64,000 bases of DNA. Source: Labrys okinawensis. Lineage in GTDB: Bacteria > Pseudomonadota > Alphaproteobacteria > Rhizobiales > Labraceae. Location: contig NZ_PUEJ01000005.1 in NCBI RefSeq assembly GCF_002982075.1, forward strand, positions 620,001-684,000. The letters are read 5' to 3'. Shown here piece after piece: positions 16,739 to 23,846 of the stretch; the stretch's first letter is position 1, and every line of letters starts with the position of its first letter. Below the pieces are notes generated by a model. It had not been told where the DNA came from, did no database searches, and worked only from the letters and a program-made list of their open reading frames with translations. Position numbers and translations under genes: made by a program.

Positions 16739-17330
16739 CGAGATCCTGAAATTTGACTTCAGCTCGTTCCACCGCATGGCCGATCGGCTCGGCGTCGCTG
16801 CCAAGCAACTGCCCTATGCACTGAGCCGTGCACTCAACGAGTCGGCATTCGCATCTCGATCTGCGATCATCCAAGAATGGCCTTCCCATGTGAAGGCCAA
16901 GAACCCGGCGTTCATCGGCTGGGCCTTGGGTGTCGAGAAGAGCAACAAGCACAACCTGCGTGTCGCGATCACCGACGCCAGGTCGCAGGGCCGCGGGCAT
17001 TTGTTCCTGCATGCCACCGGCGGCACCAAGTCGTCCCGCGGCAGGCTCGCCATTCCCTCGCTCAACGTGCGGCGTGGCAGGACGGGCGTCGTGTCGGGCC
17101 AACGGCCCAAGAACCTACGCAGGAGCTTCCGCCGCGGCGATGTCGTCTATGCCGTCACCGGCCGGGGTAAGCGCAAGAAGTTGAAGCTCATGTACACGCT
17201 CAAGACAGGAGCCCAGATCAAGAAGGACATGCCGTTCTTCGAGATCTTCCGCGAGACGATGACGCGCGAGATGCAGCAGAGGGCACCGAAGGCAATGCTG
17301 GAGGCGATGAAGACCGCCATTCGGAAGTGA
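16731..17330 (+). CDS. phage minor tail / virion-morphogenesis-like protein
   Basis: 199 residues from the ATG at 16731, overlapping the upstream stop. The N-terminal pattern FSSFHRMADRLGVAAKQLPYALSRALNESAFASRSAII resembles phage proteins of the minor tail Z / tail-completion group, and the rest is very basic (RRGRTGVVSGQRPKNLRRSFRRGD). It lies upstream of the small-terminase gene, an unusual place for a structural gene. The assignment is weak; a DNA-binding packaging accessory is another possibility. Confidence 0.45.
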   Translation: MSDEILKFDFSSFHRMADRLGVAAKQLPYALSRALNESAFASRSAIIQEWPSHVKAKNPAFIGWALGVEKSNKHNLRVAITDARSQGRGHLFLHATGGTKSSRGRLAIPSLNVRRGRTGVVSGQRPKNLRRSFRRGDVVYAVTGRGKRKKLKLMYTLKTGAQIKKDMPFFEIFRETMTREMQQRAPKAMLEAMKTAIRK

Positions 17331-17370
17331 CATGCAGAAATGCATGCCTCGATGGCGACCAATGCAAAAA

Positions 17371-17390
17371 AGTGACGGGTCCTCCCGGCG
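17371..17390. other. candidate packaging (cos-like) region
   Basis: The short palindrome CGGG-TCCT-CCCG (17376-17387) lies in a 219-base non-coding gap directly upstream of the Nu1-like gene, the position of cos in lambda-type genomes. The rest of the gap (17331-17549) has no gene. It includes a GGAGCCCACCACCGGGCTCC hairpin at about 17504-17523. The packaging role is an inference from position only. Confidence 0.25.
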
Positions 17391-17549
17391 ATATAGGCAC
17401 GTAGGTAACGCCCGACCGCGATCCATTTTTAGATGGAAGATTTTCGTAGAGGCGTGGCGTCGTCGCTCTGGGCCTCAGGCGACAAAACAATCCAGCCATA
17501 ACAACGGAGCCCACCACCGGGCTCCACAAGCCAACAGAGAGGATATTCT

Positions 17550-17804
17550 ATGGCTTCTATTGATCAAGTTGCAGCCCATCTTAACCTGTCCGCTCGGACG
17601 GTCGATCGACTGATCTCCAAGGGCGTGCTGCCTCGCGCAGCTCCCGGCGAGCACGACCTGCAGGAATGCACACGCCACTACATCCAGCACGAACGCGCTC
17701 AGGCCGTCCGGCGCGTGCTGGAACTCCGGCCCGACGCCGTTGCGATCTTCGAAGACCTGCTCGATACCATCCGGCGCGGCGGCCCGGTGCCAATCTTGCC
17801 GTGA
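17550..17804 (+). CDS. Nu1-like small terminase / DNA-binding protein
   Basis: 84 residues. The N-terminal MASIDQVAAHLNLSARTVDRLISKGVLPR is the MerR-like winged helix found in the lambda Nu1 small terminase, which recognises the packaging site; the C-terminus is helical. It is about half the length of Nu1, so it keeps DNA binding but may lack the large-terminase contact. No large terminase follows: the next gene is a porin on the opposite strand. A strong AGAGAGGA ribosome site precedes the ATG. An excisionase-like regulator is an alternative reading. Confidence 0.6.
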   Translation: MASIDQVAAHLNLSARTVDRLISKGVLPRAAPGEHDLQECTRHYIQHERAQAVRRVLELRPDAVAIFEDLLDTIRRGGPVPILP

Positions 17805-17859
17805 ACCGGGCAGAGACCCGGGGCCGGTATCGACCTAGGGCTGCTTAGATTCGCCGCTA

Positions 17860-17885
17860 GCCTGCCGGCGCCACTACCGGCAGGC
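17860..17885. terminator. hairpin between small terminase and porin
   Basis: GCCTGCCGG (17860-17868) pairs perfectly with CCGGCAGGC (17877-17885). It lies between two converging genes, the terminase-like gene on plus and the porin on minus, so it may end both transcripts. No clear T-run is present. Confidence 0.55.
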
Positions 17886-17903
17886 GCACTCAGCTACGCG
17901 AGA

Positions 17904-18674
17904 TCAGAACTTGTAGTTAACCCCGAGGCGCACAACGTTGGTTTTAACGTCGTGCTTATGTGAATAGCAGAGGTCTGGAGCGGCATTATTGCAGGACGAG
18001 GACTTTGTGCTTCCAAAATCCGCGTATAGGTATTCCAGCTTCACGGACCAGTGCTCGTTAACTGCTTGCTCCACGCCCGCGCCAACGGTCCAGCCGGATT
18101 TAAATTCGGACTTCGACACCCCTTGGAAGCTGGCCGGATAAGCCGAAGAGTCACGGAAATCTAGTTGCGTTCCCGCCCAACCGCCGGTGGCATAAATCAG
18201 TGTCCTGTCAAATGCATAACCAAGACGAACGCGCGCGGTGTAAAATCCCGTCACCTTGCCAGTCTGCGTTACTGAATTGCCGGGGAAATTAGGAAGGAGG
18301 CTGCGGGTTTTGGAGAACGATTTTTGGTAGAAATCGGCATCGGCTTCCGCACCGACCACGAAATGACCTTGCTGCCAATTGTACCCGATCTGAGCGCCGC
18401 CAAGGAAGCCGTTAAGGTCATAAGAGTGATTGGTTAGCGACTGGCGCAACGCAATGGCGTCAGGGGCGTCGCCTCCGCTGGTGTGACGCCATCCTTCATC
18501 TGACTGTGTCCATCCGTAACCCGCGTTCAGACCAGCGTAAAAGCCCGTCCAGCTGAACGGAGCTGCTACCGGTGCGACCGGCTCAACAGCAGTCGGAGCG
18601 AGATCGGCGGCCATAGCCACACCTGACAGGCACACAAGAGCAGAAGAGGCGAGGAGAAGCTTGCGCATGGCCAT
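17904..18674 (-). CDS. Omp25/31-type outer-membrane beta-barrel protein (moron)
   Basis: 256 residues with a signal peptide (MRKLLLASSALVCLSGVAMAADL) and an eight-stranded OMP_b-brl pattern: FSWTGFYAGLNAGYGW, QIGYNWQQGHFVVGAEADADF, ARVRLGYAFDRTLIYATGGWA, WSVKLEYLYADFG, and a terminal GVNYKF ending in Phe as outer-membrane barrels do. Such proteins are abundant in Rhizobiales outer membranes. Here it is inside the element, opposite to the phage genes, with its own AT-rich promoter region (18675-18960) and a terminator, so it is probably lysogenic-conversion cargo that alters the host surface. The start is ATG 18674 or 18668. Confidence 0.88.
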   Translation of the reverse strand: MAMRKLLLASSALVCLSGVAMAADLAPTAVEPVAPVAAPFSWTGFYAGLNAGYGWTQSDEGWRHTSGGDAPDAIALRQSLTNHSYDLNGFLGGAQIGYNWQQGHFVVGAEADADFYQKSFSKTRSLLPNFPGNSVTQTGKVTGFYTARVRLGYAFDRTLIYATGGWAGTQLDFRDSSAYPASFQGVSKSEFKSGWTVGAGVEQAVNEHWSVKLEYLYADFGSTKSSSCNNAAPDLCYSHKHDVKTNVVRLGVNYKF

Positions 18675-18964
18675 AGTCCAAATGAGTGTGCGACTATTCA
18701 TAACTTCGATTGCCGGTGAAAGCCGTTGCTAATTGGCAACATTTCGAAAAAATTCTCTGTATTAAAACTTGAACGACTGAATGACGCAGCGAAAAGCACG
18801 GCGAAGTGAAAAATAAAAAGGGAGATACCCCTAAATAAGCCGCAATCGAACAATATAATTAAATATCGTCGTGCCGCACTCAAGAGGAATGCCAGAGCGA
18901 CCAAGACCAAGAGCCCACATAGGGCCTGTGTTTGTTTTCCTATCATCCATTGTGAGGGTTTTGC

Positions 18965-19516
18965 ATGCCGAAGACGGCACGTTTCTCTATTCCTGCTGCG
19001 GCCAACGACAACAGTCCACGGCTAGACCACCCAGACCTATACGATGTCGAATTCCGGCCAGATCCTCCGCTCCCTCCTGGCGCCGCCAACTGGCATGGCG
19101 GGCCAACGGTCCCGTACTTGATCACCCAGGCCGCTGCCTTGAATGCTGCGAATGATAATATTCCGCTGGTCCCGGACGCTATTGTATCCCGCGCTCGCAA
19201 GCGCAGTGTCGCAGCCGAATACGCCCTCGGATGGCTCGCCGATGTGCTGGAAACGGCACGCCACGCTCCGAAACACCCGATAGCAGTAGCTGCCATGATC
19301 GATGCCCAGAAGCGTCTCGCGGCCATTGCTGATGGCATCGGCAGCGAGGCTTTCTATACACTGGTCGCCGGATTGGATGGCGCGACCGCCGAAGATGTCG
19401 GGCGTTGTTACGGCAAGACCTACAAACGTGCGTCGGCTCTTGGTAGCAATATGACCGAATTGGCCATTGATGCTCTGGTTTCATACTTTTGGGACAGAGT
19501 ACCTCGGGCAGCGTGA
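18965..19516 (+). CDS. hypothetical phage protein, 183 residues
   Basis: Unrecognised. The N-terminus MPKTARFSIPAAANDNSPR is proline/asparagine-rich and resembles flexible starts of Rhizobiales prophage proteins; residues 60-180 are helical (SRARKRSVAAEYALGWLADVLETARHAPKHPIAVAAMIDAQKRLAAIADGIGSEAFYTLVAGLDGATAEDVGRCYGKTY). It begins the second forward block of the element after the porin. A terminator follows about 80 bases downstream. Confidence 0.6.
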   Translation: MPKTARFSIPAAANDNSPRLDHPDLYDVEFRPDPPLPPGAANWHGGPTVPYLITQAAALNAANDNIPLVPDAIVSRARKRSVAAEYALGWLADVLETARHAPKHPIAVAAMIDAQKRLAAIADGIGSEAFYTLVAGLDGATAEDVGRCYGKTYKRASALGSNMTELAIDALVSYFWDRVPRAA

Positions 19517-19594
19517 TTTATGCTATTCTGAAATTATGAGGTGAGCAGTTCTTTGTCGTCCTGCCATCTCTCCTTTTGGTAGGGTTACTAAAAG

Positions 19595-19625
19595 CCGGTG
19601 TCCTTCGGGGCACCGGTTTTCTTTT
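19595..19625 (+). terminator. intrinsic terminator
   Basis: CCGGTGTCC-TTCG-GGGCACCGG (19595-19616) is a full stem with a UUCG tetraloop, followed directly by TTTTCTTTT. It ends the transcript of the 183-residue gene upstream, so the following cluster needs its own promoter. Confidence 0.9.
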
Positions 19626-19660
19626 GCCCTCATTAATCTTCAAACGGAGGAAATTGCCCA

Positions 19661-20176
19661 ATGGCCAGCGTTGGACGTCTGGTCGAGATTATCGACACGA
19701 CACTAAACTTGAGAGGATCGGCGCTATATCAGCGCAAGCGGCTTGTTGAAGCAGGTGTTATTCAGGGAAAGCAAGGCCCAGGCGGCGACGCGCCTCTAGC
19801 TGACGTGGCCATGGTGTTGACCTCCGTCATGATCGGCACGACCGCCACGACGAGGCCGGACACTGTCCGGGCCTATATGGCGCTGCAGGCCCCTGACAGA
19901 AGCACCTTCGGCGATGCTCTGACCGGCTATCTGGCCGATCCTCATGACCTCCTTGAGCTTGCCATTGATGCCGTCGCCCCCGCCGCCGCCATCCGACACA
20001 GGGACGGTACAGGGAACGTGATCTCGACGCTGTTCCTGTCCGAAGAGGACGACCCACGGCCAGGGTTTACCCGCATGGCCGTTCTGACCGCCAATACCTT
20101 CACGCAACTTGCCGAGGCCATCAGGCAGGCGCCCCCAGCTACAAAGCGCCGCCGCCGGCGCAGGAGATCCGTATGA
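19661..20176 (+). CDS. hypothetical phage protein, 171 residues
   Basis: Unrecognised. The N-terminus VGRLVEIIDTTLNLRGSALYQRKRLVEAGVIQ looks like a DNA-binding or coiled helical domain, and the extreme C-terminus is a basic tail (KRRRRRRRSV). A strong GGAGG ribosome site precedes the ATG. It heads a run of six genes joined by ATGA or TGATG overlaps up to the hub gene, so it is transcribed with the head-protease group. Confidence 0.6.
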   Translation: MASVGRLVEIIDTTLNLRGSALYQRKRLVEAGVIQGKQGPGGDAPLADVAMVLTSVMIGTTATTRPDTVRAYMALQAPDRSTFGDALTGYLADPHDLLELAIDAVAPAAAIRHRDGTGNVISTLFLSEEDDPRPGFTRMAVLTANTFTQLAEAIRQAPPATKRRRRRRRSV

Positions 20177-20352
20177 ACAACACCCCCACGATCGGCGAGA
20201 TCATCAACGACGACGATTTGCTCGTCGTCATTTCGTCTGCCTTCGCCGTAGCCGCCTATGCCGCGGCCAAACCGGCAGAACGTCGCAAAATGCTGAAGTC
20301 GGCCCACACCCTCATTGAGGCCGCCAATGCGGCCCGGGAGAACGTGCAATGA
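20173..20352 (+). CDS. 59-residue hypothetical phage protein
   Basis: A small ORF starting MNNTPTIGEIINDDD and ending AANAARENVQ, with an internal hydrophobic stretch LLVVISSAFAVAAYAAA that could be one membrane helix. Its start overlaps the upstream stop by ATGA and its stop overlaps the next start, so it is almost surely translated. Function unknown. Confidence 0.65.
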   Translation: MNNTPTIGEIINDDDLLVVISSAFAVAAYAAAKPAERRKMLKSAHTLIEAANAARENVQ

Positions 20353-20603
20353 TGCAGCCTGTCGGAATTTCAGACTGTGATTTCATCCTGACCGGCTTTC
20401 AGCATGCCCATGCAGACGGCGAGCCGATCCGTATCTATTTCCGGGGCGGCAAGAGCCTCGTGATTGACCCGGACGAACTCCTTGAAGTCGCCCATGTCAA
20501 CTATCGCGAATTATTTGGATTCCCCGAGCCTGCCTCGCTTGAGGTGCCGCGGTGGCGGACGCCGCGCGAGATCCGGCTTGATGAAGAGGAACACGCAGAA
20601 TGA
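20349..20603 (+). CDS. 84-residue hypothetical phage protein
   Basis: Unrecognised. It begins MMQPVGISDCDFILTGFQHAHADGEPIRIYFRGGKSLVIDPDELLEV, a beta-rich pattern, and ends acidic (IRLDEEEHAE). Two adjacent ATG codons (20349, 20352) are possible starts. It overlaps both neighbours by four bases in the head-protease operon. Confidence 0.6.
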   Translation: MMQPVGISDCDFILTGFQHAHADGEPIRIYFRGGKSLVIDPDELLEVAHVNYRELFGFPEPASLEVPRWRTPREIRLDEEEHAE

Positions 20604-20845
20604 CATTTAAGTCTTATGACTGCTTCTATCTCGATGCCACGCCTCCAGCGAGCTTTCAGGAAGCAAATCACATCATCGATATCTGCAAAGCAGCCAATAC
20701 TACGATCCGGATCAGTGGAATTGGTGTCGTCGTCCACGTTCAGTCACCAGCATCACCTGAGCTTCTTTTGGCCATTGCTGAAGCGGTGAATGACGACAGG
20801 GCGAAGAAGCTTCGTAATCGAGAAGCAGAGAGATTTACACAATGA
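20600..20845 (+). CDS. 81-residue hypothetical phage protein
   Basis: Unrecognised. It begins MTFKSYDCFYLDATPPASFQEANHIIDICKAANTTIRISGIGVVVHV and ends in a basic helix (DDRAKKLRNREAERFTQ). ATGA overlaps on both sides fix both ends of the gene. GC content is slightly lower than in its neighbours. Confidence 0.6.
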   Translation: MTFKSYDCFYLDATPPASFQEANHIIDICKAANTTIRISGIGVVVHVQSPASPELLLAIAEAVNDDRAKKLRNREAERFTQ

Positions 20846-21651
20846 AGATCCTGAATGTGATTTCCGAGACTTTCAGGGCGAAGAAAGCCCCCGACTCCGC
20901 CAAGCTAGCCGAACTTCTAACGCAAACCGAAGTCGAGACTGCTGCGGCCCGCACGCGCCTGGCCGACCTTGAGGCCAAGCGCTCTGAAATGGCCTTGGCG
21001 AGCGAGAGCGAACGGCTTGCATATCGCTCTGATCTTACCTCGACCCGTGACGATATTGCCGACGGTGACGCCGCTATCGAGGCCCTGCGTACCCGGCACG
21101 CCGCCGCCGTGGAAGCCGAAGCCGAAGACGGGCGGAAGCAGGTATATAAGGCTGCGAAGGCCGAAGCCGACAAGTTGCCTGGCCTAATCGACGAATACGC
21201 GAAGGCCGCCCAGGCCGTGCTCTTGGCTGTCGCCAAGATCGCCGATATCGATCGCGTCGTACGCGCTGCCAATTCGGATCTGCCGGCCGGTGCCGCACCG
21301 ATTGCCGACTCCGGCAGGCTGCGCTCCGTTCCGGCAGCGCCTCGTGAGATCGTCAAGGAGAAGACCGTCGACCTCTGGGTGCGCGAAGGTCGGCGCGAGC
21401 CGGCCTCCGAGATCGTCCAGGCCAAGGTGCGGGAAGAAAGCAATGGCAGGGGCTATCACCGTCCCGAACACTCGCCCGTGCCGGAGTATTACGCCAAGCA
21501 GTGGTTCACCCGTCGCGAATATCGCGAGGCGCGGGCTGTAATTCGTGCCACAGGCTTCGATTCAGTTGTCTTGCCCGACGCCTACGCACCCAAGCCCGCG
21601 AACGACCGTCCCGTGCTTGTCGAGCACGTTCCATATAGGGAGGCAGCATGA
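20842..21651 (+). CDS. coiled-coil phage protein, 269 residues
   Basis: Residues about 15-130 are an Ala/Glu/Lys-rich coiled coil (ELLTQTEVETAAARTRLADLEAKRSEMALASESERL and on). The C-terminal 100 residues are mixed and basic with EPASEIVQAKVREESNGRGYHRPEHSPVPEYYAKQWFTRREYREARAVIRATGF. Directly upstream of the ClpP-like protease by ATGA overlap; a coiled-coil protein there could be a scaffold or a head-assembly accessory, but this is inference. Confidence 0.6.
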   Translation: MKILNVISETFRAKKAPDSAKLAELLTQTEVETAAARTRLADLEAKRSEMALASESERLAYRSDLTSTRDDIADGDAAIEALRTRHAAAVEAEAEDGRKQVYKAAKAEADKLPGLIDEYAKAAQAVLLAVAKIADIDRVVRAANSDLPAGAAPIADSGRLRSVPAAPREIVKEKTVDLWVREGRREPASEIVQAKVREESNGRGYHRPEHSPVPEYYAKQWFTRREYREARAVIRATGFDSVVLPDAYAPKPANDRPVLVEHVPYREAA

Positions 21652-22406
21652 ACGAGATTTGTATTTTCGACCCTATCGGAGCCGACCCCGAGACCGGCGT
21701 CGGCATGACCGCCAAACAGTTTGACGCAAACCTGAAGGCGCTGGGATCTCCCGGCGCCTTTCTTCTTCGCATCAACTCGCCCGGCGGCGACGTTATGGAC
21801 GCGATGGCGATCTATTCGATGCTCAAGGCCAGCCGCGCACGCATTACGGCCAGGATCGAAGGCATTGCGGCCAGCGCGGCATCTCTCATTGCCATGGCCG
21901 CCGATTACATCGAAATCGCGCCGAACGCATTCATGTTGATCCATATGCCGTACACGACGGCAACGGGCAGCGCGGACGACCTCGCCACTGCGGCCGGCGA
22001 CCTGAAGCGCATGTCTGACTCATACGCCAAGATCTATTCGGCCCGGTCCGGCCAGTCTGTGGCTGCCGTGAAGGCTTTGATGGACGAAGACAGACTTATG
22101 TCGGCCGACGAGGCCATCCGGCTCGGCTACGCCGACAACCTGGCGGGTGGAATGGGCGACGCCCCCAACATGTCGTCCCTGCCGCGAAAGCACTGTGCGA
22201 CCATCAAAGCTGCTCGTCGTGATCGGTCGTTCGGCTGGGACGCAGCTCTCGCTCTCGCATCGGGCAAGCGCAAGTTTAACCTGCAGCGCGATAGGTCGAT
22301 CAACGCGAGTTGGGAGCGGGCAATCAATAGCGTGAAAGCGGAATCCGCTGACGCGGCCGGCAATGGTTGGGACAAGGCGCTCGCCAAAGCCTTCGGGAAA
22401 CGCTGA
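21648..22406 (+). CDS. ClpP-like (S14) phage head maturation protease
   Basis: 252 residues. The first ~165 follow the ClpP fold used by phage head proteases: LLRINSPGGDVMDAMAIYSMLK, the Ser-containing ARIEGIAASAASLIAMAADYIEIAP, the His in FMLIHMPY, and DRLMSADEAIRLGYAD. The catalytic Ser and His are present. The tail of about 75 residues is not protease-like and repeats a W-D/E-x-A-(x)3-A pattern ending GKR (GWDAALALASGKR, GWDKALAKAFGKR). No portal or capsid gene is beside it, so its substrate is missing from the element. Confidence 0.82.
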   Translation: MNEICIFDPIGADPETGVGMTAKQFDANLKALGSPGAFLLRINSPGGDVMDAMAIYSMLKASRARITARIEGIAASAASLIAMAADYIEIAPNAFMLIHMPYTTATGSADDLATAAGDLKRMSDSYAKIYSARSGQSVAAVKALMDEDRLMSADEAIRLGYADNLAGGMGDAPNMSSLPRKHCATIKAARRDRSFGWDAALALASGKRKFNLQRDRSINASWERAINSVKAESADAAGNGWDKALAKAFGKR

Positions 22407-22705
22407 TGCCAACCATGAGCGAGAAGCATCGAGCGCAGGCTATTCGAGCTGCGGGTAGAGAGGTCGAGCGCCCTCGGCTCGCAGAAAGGCTGATCGCCGA
22501 GGGCTGTTCCATCAACGAGGCGAAAGCTCGAATCGAAGCCGCGCATTCGCGTGCCGTCGCGCGGAACCTTCGGGAAGCGCTTGATGTGCTTGTGACCAAC
22601 GGCCCGAAATCCGGCAACGAGCAGTCATGGACTGACGCTGTCGAGTCGCTGCGTGGCGAAATAGCGGCCATGGAGGCAGGAGAGCAGCATGCCAAAGCCC
22701 AGTGA
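22406..22705 (+). CDS. 99-residue helical phage protein
   Basis: Starts at ATG 22406 overlapping the protease stop (TGATG); the longer frame from 22367 is rejected. The sequence is helical and charged (MSEKHRAQAIRAAGREVERPRLAERLIAEGCSINEAKARIEAAHSRA). It overlaps the hub gene by 17 bases. Unrecognised. Confidence 0.6.
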   Translation: MPTMSEKHRAQAIRAAGREVERPRLAERLIAEGCSINEAKARIEAAHSRAVARNLREALDVLVTNGPKSGNEQSWTDAVESLRGEIAAMEAGEQHAKAQ

Positions 22706-23846
22706 AACCTGCGTCGTCACAATCAACGGCCGAGAGTTTCGCGATTGGGAATCGGTGCAGGCATCGAGCAGCTACAGCACGGCAACGAGAGTCGTCGTGC
22801 TTACAGTGACGGAAAGCCCTGGCACCAATGGCAAGGTTGGCCAAGCTCTCCAGATCAGACCAGGCGATCAGGCGACTGTGACCCTGGGCGGCCAGCTGTT
22901 TCTGTCTGGCAGAGTCTATGAACGCCAGGCCGCATTTGACGCCAACAATCATTCGGTGCGCATTGCAGTCGCTTCGAATGTCCAGCCGACCACGCGCGCG
23001 TCCGTTCCACTCAAGGATGGCAATTTCAAAGGCTATAGCTTTCAGGCGATTGCCAACAAGGTGCTGGCTCCGCTCGGTGTCAAATTCAAGGTCCAGAACC
23101 CTCCGCCTGGTTTCGACAAACCATTCAAGAACGTGCAGACCGAGCCGGGCGAGTCCGTCTGGACGTTGCTGGAGCGTTTGTCTCGCTACCGTGGAATCCG
23201 CCTGATCGATGACGCCGAAGGCAACTTGGTTGCCCATGGCTCGGCGTCAAAGGACAGCAAGGGCGGCTTGGTCGAGGGGCAGAACATCCTCTCGGCATCT
23301 GCACAGATCGAATACGTGATCGACACCAGCGCTGACGTTGTCGGCAGTCAGAAGGGCAGCGATACGACAACGCCGGACCAAAACCGCGGCAGCGCGGCGA
23401 AATACGAAATGTCGGGCGGAACCTACAAAGTGCACTCCGTGGCCCATATGGACATCCCTGGCGACGCCGACGACGCGCGTCGGCTTGCTGAGACTCACCA
23501 GCTTCTAAGCGGAGCACGCCAGGCAACCGCGCAGATCGTGTCGCAGGGCTGGCTGTTGGCCAATGGCAAGTTGCCGGCCGTTTATGACTCGATCGACATC
23601 GATAGCCCGATGCTCATGCTGAAGACCAACGAGCTTCCTGTCGCCGAACTGCTGTTCTCGCAGGATCAGTCTGGCACCCGTACGCAGTGGCTGTTCCAAA
23701 AAGTCCTGTCGAAGAACCCCGACGTCAACGGCTCGCCGCCGCCCCAGACGCCAGCACAGGAAGCCACGCAAACCAACATCCAGCCCGGAACCCCAACTGT
23801 TGTAACCGACGGTCCTAAGGGCAACGAGACAGTCACGGTGAATTAA
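22689..23846 (+). CDS. Mu gpP / late-control-D-like baseplate hub protein
   Basis: 385 residues. The start ETCVVTINGREFRDWESVQASSSYSTATRVVVLTVTE, the middle FKGYSFQAIANKVLAPLGVKFKVQNPPPGFDKPFKNVQTEPGESVWTLLERLSRYRGIRLIDDAEGNL, and the C-terminal VYDSIDIDSPMLMLKTNELPVAELLFSQ are typical of gp44/P-type hubs of contractile tails. The hub sits under the tail tube and contacts the membrane-puncturing complex. The gene is intact. Sheath, tube and remaining baseplate genes are not in the window. Confidence 0.8.
   Translation: MPKPSETCVVTINGREFRDWESVQASSSYSTATRVVVLTVTESPGTNGKVGQALQIRPGDQATVTLGGQLFLSGRVYERQAAFDANNHSVRIAVASNVQPTTRASVPLKDGNFKGYSFQAIANKVLAPLGVKFKVQNPPPGFDKPFKNVQTEPGESVWTLLERLSRYRGIRLIDDAEGNLVAHGSASKDSKGGLVEGQNILSASAQIEYVIDTSADVVGSQKGSDTTTPDQNRGSAAKYEMSGGTYKVHSVAHMDIPGDADDARRLAETHQLLSGARQATAQIVSQGWLLANGKLPAVYDSIDIDSPMLMLKTNELPVAELLFSQDQSGTRTQWLFQKVLSKNPDVNGSPPPQTPAQEATQTNIQPGTPTVVTDGPKGNETVTVN

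Noticed and set aside
18698..18946. 82-codon reverse ORF upstream of the porin
   Set aside because: AT-rich non-coding region; Phe/Leu/Ser-rich translation without ribosome site. It is more likely the porin promoter region.
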